The notes: a model not told the origin generated them from the letters alone. 64,000 nt of DNA from Molanna angustata (GCA_963576475.1 OY754982.1:4429201-4493200); one strand, 5' to 3'; counted from the stretch's first letter, positions 1 to 15,740 are shown. Numbers and translations are program-made.

Positions 1-169
1 TTGATCCAAGAGTTTTTTGTAATTGTATACAAATTTCATCATAATGAATTTGTTTTGATATTTGGATCAATATATTTAAAAAAAAAGCAGTACACTTTTG
101 TTTTATCAGATCTGTAGAAAAAATCAGAATGAACTAAATAAATGTGTATTAAAGAGACATTAAAAATCC

Positions 170-529
<360 letters not shown>

Positions 530-565
530 CCATGTAGACAGAGAACGATTGTCATATTTGTCTGT

Positions 566-1490
566 CACGACACATTTATCGCTTTGTCAATGTTCATGTC
601 CGTTTGTTGTTCAAGCTTCTCACATTCGCCCATCAGAATATCATTCACATGGTCGTGACCAGTGGCGGCCGCTAACTAATAAGTTTGGCGGTTCGTTGGA
701 TAAAGAAAAATAAAAAAACGCTGTAAATATAACATTGACATGTATGTAGTGTATATAAATCAATGAACATATCGTTGCAAATTTTGAATTTGTTCAACTA
801 ACACAGCAAACAGTATAAAGTTTTTGGAATTCTATAAATAATTAACTAGTAGAATAATTACTATAAGGCCAAATAACATGAAAATCCACACTGAACACAA
901 TCATACAATCACGTAGAATAATTATACATAAACCAATGAGTTATAATTTATAATTAAATAAACTCAATGACAATAACACAAATTTGACAACTGAAAACGG
1001 TAAAACAAAACGATTCGAGCGCCGCCTATCATAGAATCGGCAAACTTAAATTATGTGCCTAAGGTAGGTATCAAACATGACGGTGCGCCGTACCGAATTC
1101 ATCAAATATTTCTAAGCATTTGTATGAGATATCTTCCATCTCACGGGCCAGTACTATTGTCTCTATATTCCATACATTTTTAATAGCATTTGTGGCGCGC
1201 TTGTAATAACGCACCGCGAGTCAACATAGTTGCATAATTTCAGGCGTTTATTGAAATTTCTTGTACTTACGTTGCAAGTAATACGGTATTTTTTTAATCA
1301 TGTTGATAAATAAATTGGTTTTGGCTTTCATTTTATTTCACCGGTTCAGCGCACCCAAGGAGGGTCCGCCATTGGTCGTGATATTCTTTTCTTGAAAGAC
1401 CCCAAACTATTGTTCCTTTCCTGTCAGCTTTGTATATTTTCTTTATCAGGTGTTCTTCATTCATTCATCCCAAGCGGCCATGAAAATAAC
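566..1490 (-). mobile_element. Weak LINE remnants
   Basis: 570-680 (caagcttct...cattcacatggtcgtgacc) and 1340-1490 (tatattttctttatcaggt, cattcattcatcc) resemble, in the same order, parts of the LINE end at 47.4 kb. The intervening DNA (680-1340) is unrecognised, with a short GC-rich patch at 1015-1110. The similarity is low. Confidence 0.3.
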
Positions 1491-2715
<1,225 letters not shown>

Positions 2716-2924
2716 GCAATACTTGTTGCGTCACCTATGTGAAATTCGTATAGGGTTGTTGCGTCCACCAACTTTTCGCGTCCGGTATACGGACGCAAGA
2801 TAATTTTCACGCCAAAAACTACCATTCTGTTGCTTATACCATAGAGAATCAACTGGCAAAAATTTACATGGAAGCAAAAAAAATATCAAAATATCTTGAA
2901 ATGAATATTATTAGTTCAACCATT

Positions 2925-3065
2925 GGCCGCACGGAGATTTGTTCAGTGTATATTTTGAAGGTGTATATTTTTACTAAGCCACCGATCGTTTTGCATCCGC
3001 GGCAAAATATTACATGTTGACCTTGGCCGCACGGAGATTTGTTCGGAGTATATTTTGAAGGTGTT
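2925..3065 (+). repeat. 100-bp direct repeat, two copies
   Basis: GGCCGCACGGAGATTTGTTC occurs at 2925 and 3025, followed in both by TATATTTTGAAGGTGT, and later by CGATCGT.TTGC.TC. Period 100 bp. No known family is recognised. Confidence 0.7.
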
Positions 3066-3182
3066 TTATATATATGGCTCCGATCGTCTTGCGTCTGCAC
3101 TCAATACTGTTCTACCATGTCTCTGTGACCTTCGCGATAAAATGAATACAATTCAACGCATTTTAAATATTGCCTTGAAAAA

Positions 3183-3421
3183 GCGCGTACCTACTTACTT
3201 TTATTTTTACGACTTCATACAACTGTCGATATATGTATTGATACCTACTCTCTCTCGTGCGCGTACCTACTTACTTTCAGTTTTAAAAAGTTCATACTAT
3301 ATGTTGATTTGATTATTGTTACTCTCTCATGCGCGTACCTACTTACTTTTATTTTTACATCGTTCATAATACTATCAATTTGTTTATTGTTACTCTGATG
3401 CGCGTACCTACTTACTTACTA
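3183..3421 (+). repeat. Degenerate ~70-bp tandem repeat with GCGCGTACCTACTTAC core
   Basis: The core recurs at about 3185, 3259, 3331 and 3400, each followed by a T-rich segment and a TACTCTCTC-like end. The period is irregular and the copies are diverged. Confidence 0.7.
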
Positions 3422-3599
3422 TTGCAATGTTAATATTTTTTATAGAAAATTAAATTATCTCGTTTTGGTGTTTCGGCTTGTTTCGATATTTTTAAAAACT
3501 TTGGAAATATAGGCAGTTAAACACATAAATTTATCATGATAAATATTTTTATTAATAAAAAATTTTTGAGAATTTCTAGAATTTTTTGAAAACATCTAT

Positions 3600-4865
3600 T
3601 TGATATTTTTTATTTATCTATATTTTGTGTGTCATGACGTCTGTGTGTCCCCCCCCCTTATAACATTTGATTCGCTCAATGCACAGAGCCCAAAATTTCA
3701 GAATATATAAATAGTAATAGGCCTACAAAACTTTTGAATTTTTACTTTATTTTTCCATATATCTCAGAAACCATAAAAGCTAGAACGCTGAAAATTGGTA
3801 CCACAAATAAACAAATACATAATCTCAAATAAGTTTTTTAAAAATAACCAAACAACATTTTTTAAACATTTTTTATTAGGAAAAATATTTTTTTATGATA
3901 AATTTATGTGTTTAACGGCCTATATTTCCAAAGTTTTAAAAAATATCGAAAAAATCCGAAATACCCCAACTAGATAATTTAATTTTCTATAAAAAATATT
4001 AACATTGTAGCAGTACATCTCAATTTCTTTTACTTCGCTTCATACAATTTGTATGGTAGTCCCATAGCCATACCATCACTCCATTTCCCTATTTGGGGTA
4101 GTCAGAGAAAACCGAATGCCATACTCCTCTCTCTTGAAATACCTTCCTCGCCTCATTCACGTTCATACATCGTCTCATACACGCTCTTCTATTATTCTTA
4201 CTTCTAACATCACCATCTTTCAAAATCCCATTTATGTGATCGTGCCAAATTTTTATTGGCCGACCTCTACTTTTCGTTCCTCTTTTATCAGACTTGTATA
4301 CTTTTTTTGTCAGACGGTCATCTTTCATTCTTTCTATGTGGCCGAACCACCTTAGGGCATTTATTTTAATCTTACTTACGATATTTCTTTCAATCATACA
4401 TTCTCGTCTAATATCCTCATTTCTTATTCTATCATACATCGTTTTACCACACATTCGTCTTAGTGACCTCATTTCAACCGAGTTAATTCTACTTTCATGC
4501 GTCTTCTGCCATGTCCATGTCTCACTAGCATACATTAGAGTCGGTGCGACGATACCATTGTGTACCGCGAGCTTCGCTTGCCTCGAAATAATTGGGTCTG
4601 CCATTACTGGTCTTAATGCACCGTTCACTCTATTACCTGCCGTTACTCTCCTTTCAATATCTTTTTCCAATCTTCCATCACGCTGAAACATGCTTCCTAA
4701 GTATGGTATGGTAGTCGTCTATACACATTACACAACATATTATGTAAGAAGACCTTATAGTTTGTTACTTTATCTCCAAATACATACATACCATCAGGCT
4801 GTTTTCATATTCCGGGTTGGAAAAGAGGACTGACCTCCATACTGTCCACGTATTTGGATGGTAAA
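3600..4865 (+). mobile_element. CTAGT-family repeat, copy A (split by LINE)
   Basis: 3600-4061 and 4706-4865 match the shared consensus (CCTTATAAC...TTGAT, CATATATCTCAGAAACC, TAATTTAATTTTCTAT, GACTGACCTCCATACTGTCC). The LINE 4062-4705 sits between the two parts. The 3' end is lost. Confidence 0.75.
4062..4705 (-). mobile_element. 5'-truncated LINE with 11-bp target duplication
   Basis: The minus strand encodes an uninterrupted 200-residue end of a non-LTR reverse transcriptase (stop at 4089): [41 protein letters not shown], then GRPIKIWHDHI. The [YAF].SETW and RWFGH.ERM blocks are the usual C-terminal signatures of RTE/CR1-type LINEs. The insert is bounded by GTATGGTAGTC at 4051-4061 and again at 4706-4716 and interrupts a CTAGT-family repeat. 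The clean TSD and open frame indicate a recent insertion. Confidence 0.88.
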
Positions 4866-5037
4866 ATCATGAGAATAGCCATGTGATCAATAACATCAGG
4901 TATTTTTTTTTTCATGAATGCGGGTTTGTTATTTAAAAATACGCACTTACATCAGAAACTGAAAGTTTATTGGGTAAGAAATATTCTGCACTAAGTTGTA
5001 TTATTTTTATGCACAACAGATATTTAATGTATTTTAA

Positions 5038-5192
5038 ACTCAAGGAGACAAGTCCCGTCAATCGGTGAAATCAAAACCCTCACGATTACCCATATCAAGG
5101 ATATAATTTTCATGTGGATTCTATAATATCTTAAGATATCTAATATAATTATATCCAGGATTTCACTTCTTGGCCGGACTTGCCCCTGATCT
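5038..5192. mobile_element. MITE, GGGGCAAGTC family, copy 1 (diverged)
   Basis: GGAGACAAGTCC...AATCGGTGAAATCAAAACC at the left and GGCCGGACTTGCCCCTGATC at the right. The internal CCCTCACGATTACCCATATC is shared with 55.45 kb. Confidence 0.65.
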
Positions 5193-5806
5193 AGTCGTAT
5201 TTGTCAAATCTTTTCATAAATGTATATATTCCATATACGGATTTACTCAAAATTCGGAGTAGAACATTTCGTGTCTGTGTGTGTGTCCCTCCCCCCTTAT
5301 AACTTTTGATCCGCTCAATTAACAGAGCCCAAAATTTCAGAATATATTAACAGTTATAGACCTACAAAACTTTTTTACTCAGAATTTTGAATTTTTGTTT
5401 CAGTCAGGGGTTATCAACTTTTAAATTTTTGGTTTATTTTTCCATATATCTCAGAAACCATAAAAGCTAGAACGCTGAAAATTCGTGTGAACATAGAAAA
5501 ATACGAAGTATCAAATTAATTTATTCAAAAAAATTCCAAAATTTCTCAAACATTTTTTATTAAGAAAAATATTTTTTTTATCATAAATTTATGAGTTTAA
5601 CTGCCTATATTTCCAATATTTTAAAAATATCGAAAAAACCCGAAACAACCCAACTAGATAATTTAATTTTCTATAAAAAATATCAACATTGTATTGGCAC
5701 ATCTCAATTTTTTTTTAACAATTTTTATAAAAATTGAATTTAGTGACGATATTGCTTCATACAATTTGTATGGCAGTCGCCTATACACAATATGTAAGAA
5801 GACTTA

Positions 5807-6631
5807 GGGCCGGTCTTATAAACGTCCGTTAGTTAGATTTCAGACCAAACAAACCGAAATTTGATACAAATGCTCTATATTTCGTCTTATAACAATCCGT
5901 TAGTTAAATTTTAGTAAAAGTTTACCGATAGCCTTTACCGACGGTCGGACCACCGATTAAGCGTTCGTTAACGATAAGTTATGGAAGGATTGAGTTTTAC
6001 CACACTTGTTTTTTTTATGTTGTGGTACATTTTCAATATTACGAATATTTTGAAATATACTGTTTTATATTTTATTGGATTTTTATATTGAATTGCTTTT
6101 TTTCAGTAAAAAATGTCGTCCGACAGTGATTTTGAATAACCAAAACAAATTTGATTACAAGTTTGTGTTTGACCAAATATTTTATTATTTCAACATGACA
6201 TTGATGACACTGAATTTCGTTTTTTTTTATATTAATTATTTTTTTTTATTTAAAAAAAAGAATTTCAGTTGAGGCGAGGTTTGAACGAACCCGCGTCCAC
6301 TGAATTACTAATCCAGCGCGCTAGTTAAATAATAAAGGATTATCACCATTTTTGTAATTTTTGATATTGTTTGAAGTACGCAAAAAAATAAACACTCTCT
6401 GTTTATATATTGCAATGACAGCACCGCTTAATCCATTACAATCCATTATAGTCCAATACAAATCGATTGAAAATCCATTGTAGTCTTATTAGACTGTAAC
6501 TGTCAAATAAACGGACAGTTAAAATAGTTTTATAATACCGCCGATAGTAATATCTACTAAGGAACATCCATCCGTTAGTAAATCGTAAACATACTTACGA
6601 ATATTTGGTCTCTCGTTTATAAGACTGGCCC
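5807..6631. mobile_element. 825-bp TIR element, TTA target duplication (PIF/Harbinger-like)
   Basis: The TIRs are GGGCCGGTCTTATAAACG and CGTTTATAAGACTGGCCC, which differ at one base. TTA flanks both sides (5804-5806 and 6632-6634), fitting the 3-bp TWA preference of PIF/Harbinger. No transposase is present, so it is non-autonomous. It contains a tRNA-like GGTTTGAACGAACCC segment near 6280. Confidence 0.8.
6268..6330 (-). repeat. tRNA-derived SINE-like segment inside the 825-bp element
   Basis: The minus strand carries a B-box-like GGGTTCGTTCAAACC and a GGATTAGTAATTCAGTGG stretch like those in other tRNA-derived repeats here. No cloverleaf closes. Confidence 0.4.
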
Positions 6632-6877
6632 TTAATAGTTTGATACTTAATCTCCAAACATACATACAGAATCATCATGCTGTTTTCATATTCCGGGTAG
6701 GAAAAGAGGACTGACCTCCATACTGTCCTATCTTGACATACATACCAACATGTGTTATAATTTTCAATAATTTGGATTTATGGGTTTATAGATTGATTCT
6801 TATTCTTCAACTTCACATAGTATCGCTATCAACAGTTGGATCTCATGTGTTACATGCGACTAGTTAAACAATATTTT

Positions 6878-8989
<2,112 letters not shown>

Positions 8990-8995
8990 AAATAT

Positions 8996-9336
8996 TAAAT
9001 TTAGTGAAGACATCGCTTCATACAATTTTGTATGGCAGTCACCTATACACGATATCAAGGAAGACTTATAGTTTGATAATTAATCTCCATATCATATATA
9101 ATCTAAGCTGGGTAGGAAAAAAGGACTGACCTCCATACTATCCTATCTTGACATACTTACCAACATGTGCTGTATAAAAAAAATATCTTAAAATATTCAA
9201 TAATTTGGATTTATGGGTTTATACATAGAATTATATATAATCTAAGGGTTTATAGTTTGGTACTTATTCTTCAACTATACATGCTATCGCTATCGACAGT
9301 TGGATCTCATACGATACATGCAACGATGCAACTAGT
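8996..9336 (+). mobile_element. CTAGT-family repeat, copy D (3' part)
   Basis: It starts at TTTAGTGAAGACATCGCTTC and ends CAACTAGT at 9336. It contains GGACTGACCTCCATACTATCC. The region after it (9337-9802) shows nothing I recognise. Confidence 0.7.
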
Positions 9337-9802
9337 GTTCAAAGAGAATATTATAACCTACGGTCTATCCAATTTTTGTATCGACGGCCGCGTATTTGTA
9401 CGTAACAAGTCAAGGATCATTTCATTTACTCCGTATATTATTGAAATCAATGGTTTACAGTGAAACTTTGAGGAGTGCGTATAATTACTTAACCTTTTTT
9501 CAATCCATAGATCGGCCGCGTCCCGGCTTTAATAGTAATTTGTCAGTGGTAAACAAAATTTCTACACTTCCGTAAAAGGGATTTAGGCTTGTATTATAGA
9601 CTTCCCGTTCGTCACGCAGATCAGATAACACATTGATTAGCGATCGTTTAGCTTAACTCTTGTTACACATTCTCTATCGAACCCACCACAGTATCCTGTA
9701 TTTGCCAAGAAAATAAAATAATAATGATACTTTCAACAAAATTTTAAAATATTACTTAACTTGCGAAACCCGGCAGACGTTGTACTAACTTTATTTATCT
9801 AA

Positions 9803-10159
9803 ACATATCGACAGTATTAAGCCAAGATGCGCGAATTAGGAACATTTTGTATGTCGTAGTGGACTTATTACATGCAAAAAACACAAACTTAGAGGCTTCG
9901 CAGCATATCTTATGTTCTATATAATATCTTCAATCATACCATCATGCTGTTTTCATATTCTGGTTAGAAAAAAGGACTGACCTCCATATTGTCCTTTCTT
10001 GACATACATAGGTACCTACATCTGTTGTATAGAAAACAAAATATCTTAAGATATTCAATAATTTGTATTTATGGGTTTATAGTTTGGTACTTATTCTTCA
10101 ACTAACATACTATCGCTATCGACAGTTGGATCTCATGTATTACAATACATGCAACTAGT
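9803..10159 (+). mobile_element. CTAGT-family repeat, copy E (internally deleted)
   Basis: A 5' block (ATCGACAGTATTAAGCCAAG, AGAGGCTTCGCAGCAT) is joined directly to the 3' block. The 3' end has CATGTAT-TACA-ATACATG, a 7-bp hairpin just before CAACTAGT, as expected of a Helitron-like terminus. Confidence 0.7.
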
Positions 10160-10198
10160 TTATTATTGTTTTTTTGCGTTTATCTTAATTACATATTT

Positions 10199-10460
10199 CA
10201 ACTGTCGATTTGTTCAAGAGAACTTTGTTCTCTTAACATACCTATCGACAATGTTTCAAGCCAGGATACGCGAGAATTGTATACAGGGTCTACTTTTTTC
10301 ACGGCTTTTCCAATTTTGAAGTCATGAAACACCAACATAGAGGCTTCGCAGCATATATGTTCCATACACGGATTTACTCAGAATTCGGAGTAGAACATTT
10401 CGTGTGTCTGTGTGTGCGCGTGTGTGTGAGTCCGTTTCCCCTTATAACTTTTGATCTGCT
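10199..10460 (+). mobile_element. CTAGT-family repeat, copy F (5' part)
   Basis: CAACTGTCGATTTGTTCAAG with hairpin GAGAAC...GTTCTC, then the GGATTTACTCAGAATTCGG block and a short GT run, truncated after CCTTATAACTTTTGATC. 10461-10742 is unassigned. Confidence 0.65.
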
Positions 10461-10742
10461 TTAAATTTATTAAATAAATTTAAGGTAATTTTTTGATTAC
10501 ATTAAATTTATACATGGGCATCTATTAACAGACTGTCCATCGTCAGTGTGCAGAAAGAAAACATTTGCATTCATAACTATCACGCCATTTCCTAATAAGG
10601 TTATTCTGTGTTCCACTTAAAAGTGCACCTCGTGATATTGTTGCCACATCTCCAAATTAAGTTCCTCTTATATCATTTTTAAAACTTTAAAATAGACAAT
10701 CTGAGTTTAAAATGATGGAATGATATCATGGATTTTTATTAT

Positions 10743-11086
10743 ACTAGTTGCATGTAACACATGAGATCCAACTGTCGATAGCGATAGTATGTATAGTTGA
10801 AGAAGAATCAAACTATAAACCCATAAATACAAAATATTGAAAATTTTAAGACATGTTGGTATGGTATGTATGTCAAGATAGGACAGTATGGATGTCAGTC
10901 CTCTTTTCCTACCCGGAATATGAAAACAGCGTGATGGTTCTGTATGTATGTTTGGATATTAAGTTCCTATCAAACTATTAAGTTAGTCTTCTTACATATT
11001 GTGTATAAGCGACTGCCATACAAATTGTATGAAGCAATGTCGTCACTAAATTCAATTTTTATAAAAATTGTTAAAAAAAATTGAGC
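10743..11086 (-). mobile_element. CTAGT-family repeat, copy G (inverted)
   Basis: Reads ACTAGTTGCATGTAACACATG onward, the reverse complement of the shared 3' end, back to the TTTTTATAAAAATTG block. It abuts copy H in opposite orientation. Confidence 0.75.
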
Positions 11087-11790
11087 CCAAACTTTTATAC
11101 TCAGAATTTTGAATTTTTGTTTCAGTCAGGGTATCATTCAGTCAGGATATTTTTGTATCAACTTTTGAATTTATACATTATTTTTCCATATATCTCAGAA
11201 ACAATAAAAGCTTGAACGCTGAAAATTGGTACGAACATATACAAATACAAAATCTCAAACGAATTTTTTCAAATAAATTCCAGAGTTTCTCAAACATTTT
11301 TTATTAAGAAAAACATTTTTTTATGTTAAATATATGTGATTAACTGCCTATATTTCCTAAGTTTTTAAAAATATCGAAAAAAGCCGAAACAATCCAAATA
11401 GATAATTTAATTTTCTATAAAACATAGTAACATTGAAGTAGTACATATCTCAAATTTATATAAATTGAATTTAGTGAAGACATTGCTTCATACGATTTCT
11501 ATGGCAGTCGCCTATACACAATATTATATGTAAGTATTTACAGTTTGATACTTAAATCTCCGAACATACACACATACCATCATGCTGATTTCATATTCTG
11601 GGTAGGATAAAAGGACTGACCTCCATACTTTCCTATCTTGACAAACATACCTACATGTGTTGTATAGAAAACAAAATATCTTAAAATATTCAATAATTTG
11701 GATTTAAGTGTTTATAGTTTGGTACTTATTCTTCAACTATACATACTATCGCTATCGACAGTTGGATCTCATGAGTTACATGCAACTAGT
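11084..11790 (+). mobile_element. CTAGT-family repeat, copy H
   Basis: From GAGCCCAAACTTTTATACTC through CATATATCTCAGAAACAATA to GACAGTTGGATCTCATGAG...CAACTAGT at 11790. The 5' part is missing. Confidence 0.75.
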
Positions 11791-12431
11791 AAAAATATAT
11801 ATGATTGTCCATGATTATTTAGAATGTGATATTGAATAGTATACAACACTCATTTCGAAATGAATGTTGAATACCTACTATTATTGTTTAATTATGATAT
11901 TCTTTTGTACCTTATGTAAATAAATAAAATATTAACAAACTCATTCATTTTATTGTTAATCATTGGTATTATAATGTACACTATCATGGATTGATCCTCA
12001 ATGCGATCCACACAATGTGGGGTTACCATCGGCAGGTGAGAGCGGGTGTGCATTATCCTATAAAAGAAGCTCGACTTGCGCTTTTTTTTGACACACCGGC
12101 ATCTATATCAAAAATTAAAATAATATAAAGGGTAAAAGAATATTTTAAAGCTTGGTGACAGTTTATTTTCTATGCCTATAATATATTTTATTGTACGTAG
12201 TGAAATATGTACCTAAGTAGGTACTTACATTATTATTGCATCATGATTCATAAGAAAATAAATACGATTGTAAATTATTATGTTTTCACCGAAATCAGGA
12301 TTTTATCAGTATTATCCTACATGGGATTTTATCTGCAGGATTTAATCTATGGTTTCAAGTCTCCGAGGGTCAGATTTTGGGCGAAGCCGATGGTTTAACC
12401 ACGTAGAAATATACAATATCAATATTTGCGT
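11791..12431. other. No gene recognised
   Basis: AT-rich DNA. A slightly GC-richer patch at 12000-12080 has no recognisable product. Confidence 0.4.
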
Positions 12432-12535
12432 GAGAAATGAATTTAAATAAATATCTCCTCTGCTGGGATTCGAACCCAGGACGCCCGCACAGAAACCGAA
12501 CGGCTTACCAACTGTCCCACGGCGGTCGGCGTAGT
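12432..12535 (-). repeat. tRNA-derived SINE head
   Basis: On the minus strand: an A-box-like GTGGGACAGTTGGTAAGCCG, a B box GGGTTCGAATCCC, then an AGCAGAGGAGAT.TTTATTT tail. Related fragments lie at 23.2 and 52.25 kb. The acceptor ends do not pair, so it is not a functional tRNA. Confidence 0.65.
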
Positions 12536-12623
12536 AATAAAGTTAAAAAATACTAAAAAATATCGAATGATACACACATGGACGCAAGAATGATGTCAAT
12601 TATGCATACGAAAGTTTTTTAAT

Positions 12624-12862
12624 ATACACCGGAAGTAGTAATAAAGATAGAAGAATATGACGTGAAAACTGTATGAAGAAATATATAAAATATACAAAAA
12701 TATACACCGGACGCAGTAATAAAGATAAAAAAATGGTCGTGAAAAATATACGAAGATATATATAAAATATACAAAAAATATACTCCGGAAGCAGTAATAA
12801 AGATAAAAAAATGGACGTGAAAAATATAGGAAGACATATATAAAATATACAAAAAATATACA
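12624..12862 (+). repeat. ~78-bp tandem repeat, about three copies
   Basis: ATA.ACCGGA.G.AGTAATAAAGATA recurs at about 12624, 12701 and 12779, followed each time by GAAAA..ATA and TATATAAAATATACAAAA. Proteins read from it (repeated FYI-rich strings) are artefacts. Confidence 0.75.
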
Positions 12863-13075
12863 CTTGGACGCAAGTATGAAAAAGACGTAAAAAACGTACC
12901 AAAACAGGATAAAACTGAATATTTATATTTTGAAATTTATAAGAAAAACCTTATGCCTACAATGATTGTGAGCTACAAATAACGCTAAATTCAGTGAGAT
13001 AAAACTAACATAATATGTAGAAGTGGTGGACGCCGATCCGTCGGATATTTGGCGGACGCAAAAAGTGTAGTGGGA

Positions 13076-13077
<2 letters not shown>

Positions 13078-13110
<33 letters not shown>
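13078..13110. repeat. (TA)n at the left end of the PLE
   Basis: About 33 bp of TA directly before the PLE border. It is the same type of junction as seen at the other two units. Confidence 0.9.
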
Positions 13111-13113
<3 letters not shown>

Positions 13114-13206
13114 ACTAGAAAGGTTTTCACGGGTATTTGAAAATATGAAATTATTATTATCTTTGGGGTTATCCCGCGTCAAAATCAGATCCTTGGAAGG
13201 ATCTTT

Positions 13207-13258
13207 CGTCAACCGACGTTTCGCCTGGATCACACCAGGCATCTTCAGGGCCTTGTTG
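13207..13258 (-). ncRNA. Hammerhead ribozyme motif, left arm of the PLE
   Basis: On the minus strand: CTGAAGA (C3 to A9, with the free position 7 = A) at 13242-13248, then T, helix II GCCTGG/CCAGGC closing a TGTGAT loop, GAAA, a single C-G in place of stem III, and cleavage triplet GTC, ending at 13215. PLE-associated hammerheads with minimal or no stem III that act as dimers are known. Confidence 0.75.
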
Positions 13259-13342
13259 ATAGATTCTCGCTTCGTGTGTCAGTGCAAGCACGTCCGTTCG
13301 AGCCGAGAACCTAGCACCAAGTGAAGATTGGAAAGTTAAAGT

Positions 13343-15615
13343 TTAAACTGTTGGGGTAGATGGGTTTTCCCCGCTTTTGTTCGCCTTAATGGCTTTTGAC
13401 TGGCTTCTGGTGATTCGCCTCACGCCTAATGATGTATCTATTGTATTAATTTTATTTGTTTGGCGTTTAACATTTAATGGGTTTACTGTAATGGGATTTT
13501 TATTGCTGTCAATTTCTGAGGTATTTAATGAATGTTTTATAATGTTATTTTTATTTTTATTGTCGATTCTATTTTTATGTAAGATATTTTTCCAGGCCAG
13601 CGGGAGACGCACACCATCGTCTCGATTATTCACGACATTCTTCCTTTTGTAAATCTCGATTGCCTCTCTATAAATTCTTACTGTTTCTGTGTTAATACTT
13701 GCAACTACGCGTGCATTATCGAAATCGATTTGATGTCCTTCGTTCAGAGTATGTTGGACTAGTGAAGACGTTAATTTTCTATTGTTTGAATCCACTCTAT
13801 GCTCCGCGACCCTGGCTGATATTTTTCTGTTACTTTTTCCCACGTATGTCTTGTCGCATGATTTACATGGTATTTCATATATGCCATGAGACTCTAGAGG
13901 GATTTTGTCTTTTACATTTCGCAGAAGGGTTGATATTTTATTTTCTGTTCTAAAGACTGTTCTAATATTATGTTGATTAAGAAGGCGACTGATTTTATCT
14001 GTGGTTCCTTTTATGTATGGTAAAAAAGCTGTAGCTAACGGTTTTTCAGAAATAGTTTTATCAATTTTTATGACGTTTTTATTAGTTTGACGTTTGACTG
14101 CTTTATTTATAACAAAATTGGAGAAGCCATTACATTGCAGGGTTTTTTTGAGGTTATTTAATTCATTTTGTTGGTGGTCGGAGTCGGTTATTTTTATAGC
14201 TCTGGAAACTAATGTATTAGCTACCGATGCAATTTGTGCCGGGTGATGGTTTGAGGATGCATGTAGATATCTATCTGTATGTGTGGCTTTCCGGTAAACC
14301 GTATGACCAAGGCTACCGTCATCCTTCTTAATAACTAGGACGTCTAAAAATGGTATTTGATTATTATTTTCTAATTCCATTGTAAATTTTATATCGCTGT
14401 GGAGCCCGTTTAAATAAATTAGAAATTTGTTTAGTTCCTCCAATCCGTGGGGCCATATTATGAACGTATCTCCAATCCGTGGGGCCATATTATGAACGTA
14501 TCATCCACGTATCTAATCCAGAGTTTCGGTTTCAAATGTGATTTTTCTAAGGCGTCTATTTCAAATTTTGTCATAAAAAGATTTGCAACCGGCGGTGAAA
14601 GAGGCGAACCCATTGGTGCTCCTTTAATCTGTTTGTATATTTTATCGTCATAAATGAAAAATGTATTATTTAAGCAATGTTCTATCAATTCAGTTATGTC
14701 TTTTGATGGTTCACAAATTTCTTTTACTGCGGAAAGTGCCTCATCGGTAGGTATGTTGGTAAAAAGTGACACAATATCAAAACTAACAAGAATATCTGTT
14801 TTTTCTAACTTTTGGTCTTCTATTATTTTAACGAAGTGTTCCGAGTTTTTTACGTAAGAGTTTGCTAGTTCTACATCCGGTTGTAAATATTTCGATAGGT
14901 ATTTTGAAAGCGATTGGAGGGGCGATCCTACTGAACTCACTATGGGCCTTAGTGGAACATTGTCTTTATGGATTTTTGGTAAACCATACAATTTGGGGAA
15001 GCGGGATGATTTTTCGCGCGGTATCAATGATTTCTTTAAGTCTTCGTTTAGTTTTGATGCTATTATTTTAGATTTTGTTGTTTTTTCTAGGTATGTAATT
15101 GGATTTTTGTTATGAAGTTTGTATGCCGGATCATTTAATATATTAGTCATTTTAGAGTGATATTCTTCGCTTTTCATAATCACTGTGGCATTGCCTTTAT
15201 CCGCTGGAAGTATAATTATATCTGTATTTGAACGTAATTCTTTGAGAGCTCGGGCTTCGTTTCTTGTAATATTACTTTTAGGTGGAAGTGACTTTCTAAG
15301 AATGTGGCATGTTTCTTGGCGAATAGTTTCAGCCATATTTTCGTTTAATTTATGTAACGCGGATTCTATTCCTGTAATGATCTCTTCATTAGGTATTTTG
15401 GGTGGTACTACGCCGAAATTAAATCCTTTAGACAAAACCGAAGTCATGTCGTCATCTAGTTGAAAATCAGTTAAATTATGAATCAGTTTACTCGAATCTA
15501 GTGTCGGTTGGGGTTTCTGTGTTTTATTTTGAAAACGATTGAATTTATTAATTTGCCGGTCGGTATTTATTTGCGTATTATTTTGAATTCGGAGCTCAAT
15601 GACATTATCTAACAT
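13343..15615 (-). pseudogene. Penelope-like element polyprotein (RT plus GIY-YIG), broken by a 32-bp duplication
   Basis: Retroelement polyprotein on the minus strand. The first part (15615 to about 14470) is a Penelope-type reverse transcriptase: ILPADKGNATVIM, FPKLYGLPKIHKD, RPIVSS, then SFDIVSLFTNIPTDEA, GAPMGSPLSPPVANLF and the catalytic RYVDDTFIIWPHG. The second part (to 13343) has a linker and the GIY-YIG endonuclease (GIYEIPCKSCDKTYVGK, then ARVAEHR, ending NNRDDGVRLPLAWK). The halves are in different frames because a 32-bp block (14438-14469) is repeated at 14470-14501. Apart from this, no stop interrupts either half, so the copy looks young. The start is uncertain: 15615 is the Met of MLDNVIELR, and the frame stays open upstream into the arm. 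RT plus GIY-YIG is the standard PLE organisation. Confidence 0.9.
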
Positions 15616-15740
15616 GTCCCATAACAATGGGTGTAAAGTATTAGCAAGTTTTAAATGAATTTGAAATATTTCTTTACCTATATAATCTAGTTTAAACGGA
15701 CGTGCTTGCACTGACACACGAAGCGAGAATCTATCAACAA

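Larger units (their letters stand above)
5214..6864 (+). mobile_element. CTAGT-family repeat, copy B (split by an 825-bp element)
   Basis: It begins with the ATACGGATTTACTC block and ends GACAGTTGGATCTCATG...GCGACTAGT. An 825-bp element with its own TIRs interrupts it at 5807-6631. Paralogues at 8.7 and 10.97 kb show the uninterrupted sequence. Confidence 0.8.

Noticed and set aside
12432..12535. Functional tRNA genes (also near 21.3, 35.4, 52.25 and 61.1 kb)
   Set aside because: A and B boxes are present but acceptor stems do not pair and common non-tRNA tails follow, so they are SINE heads.
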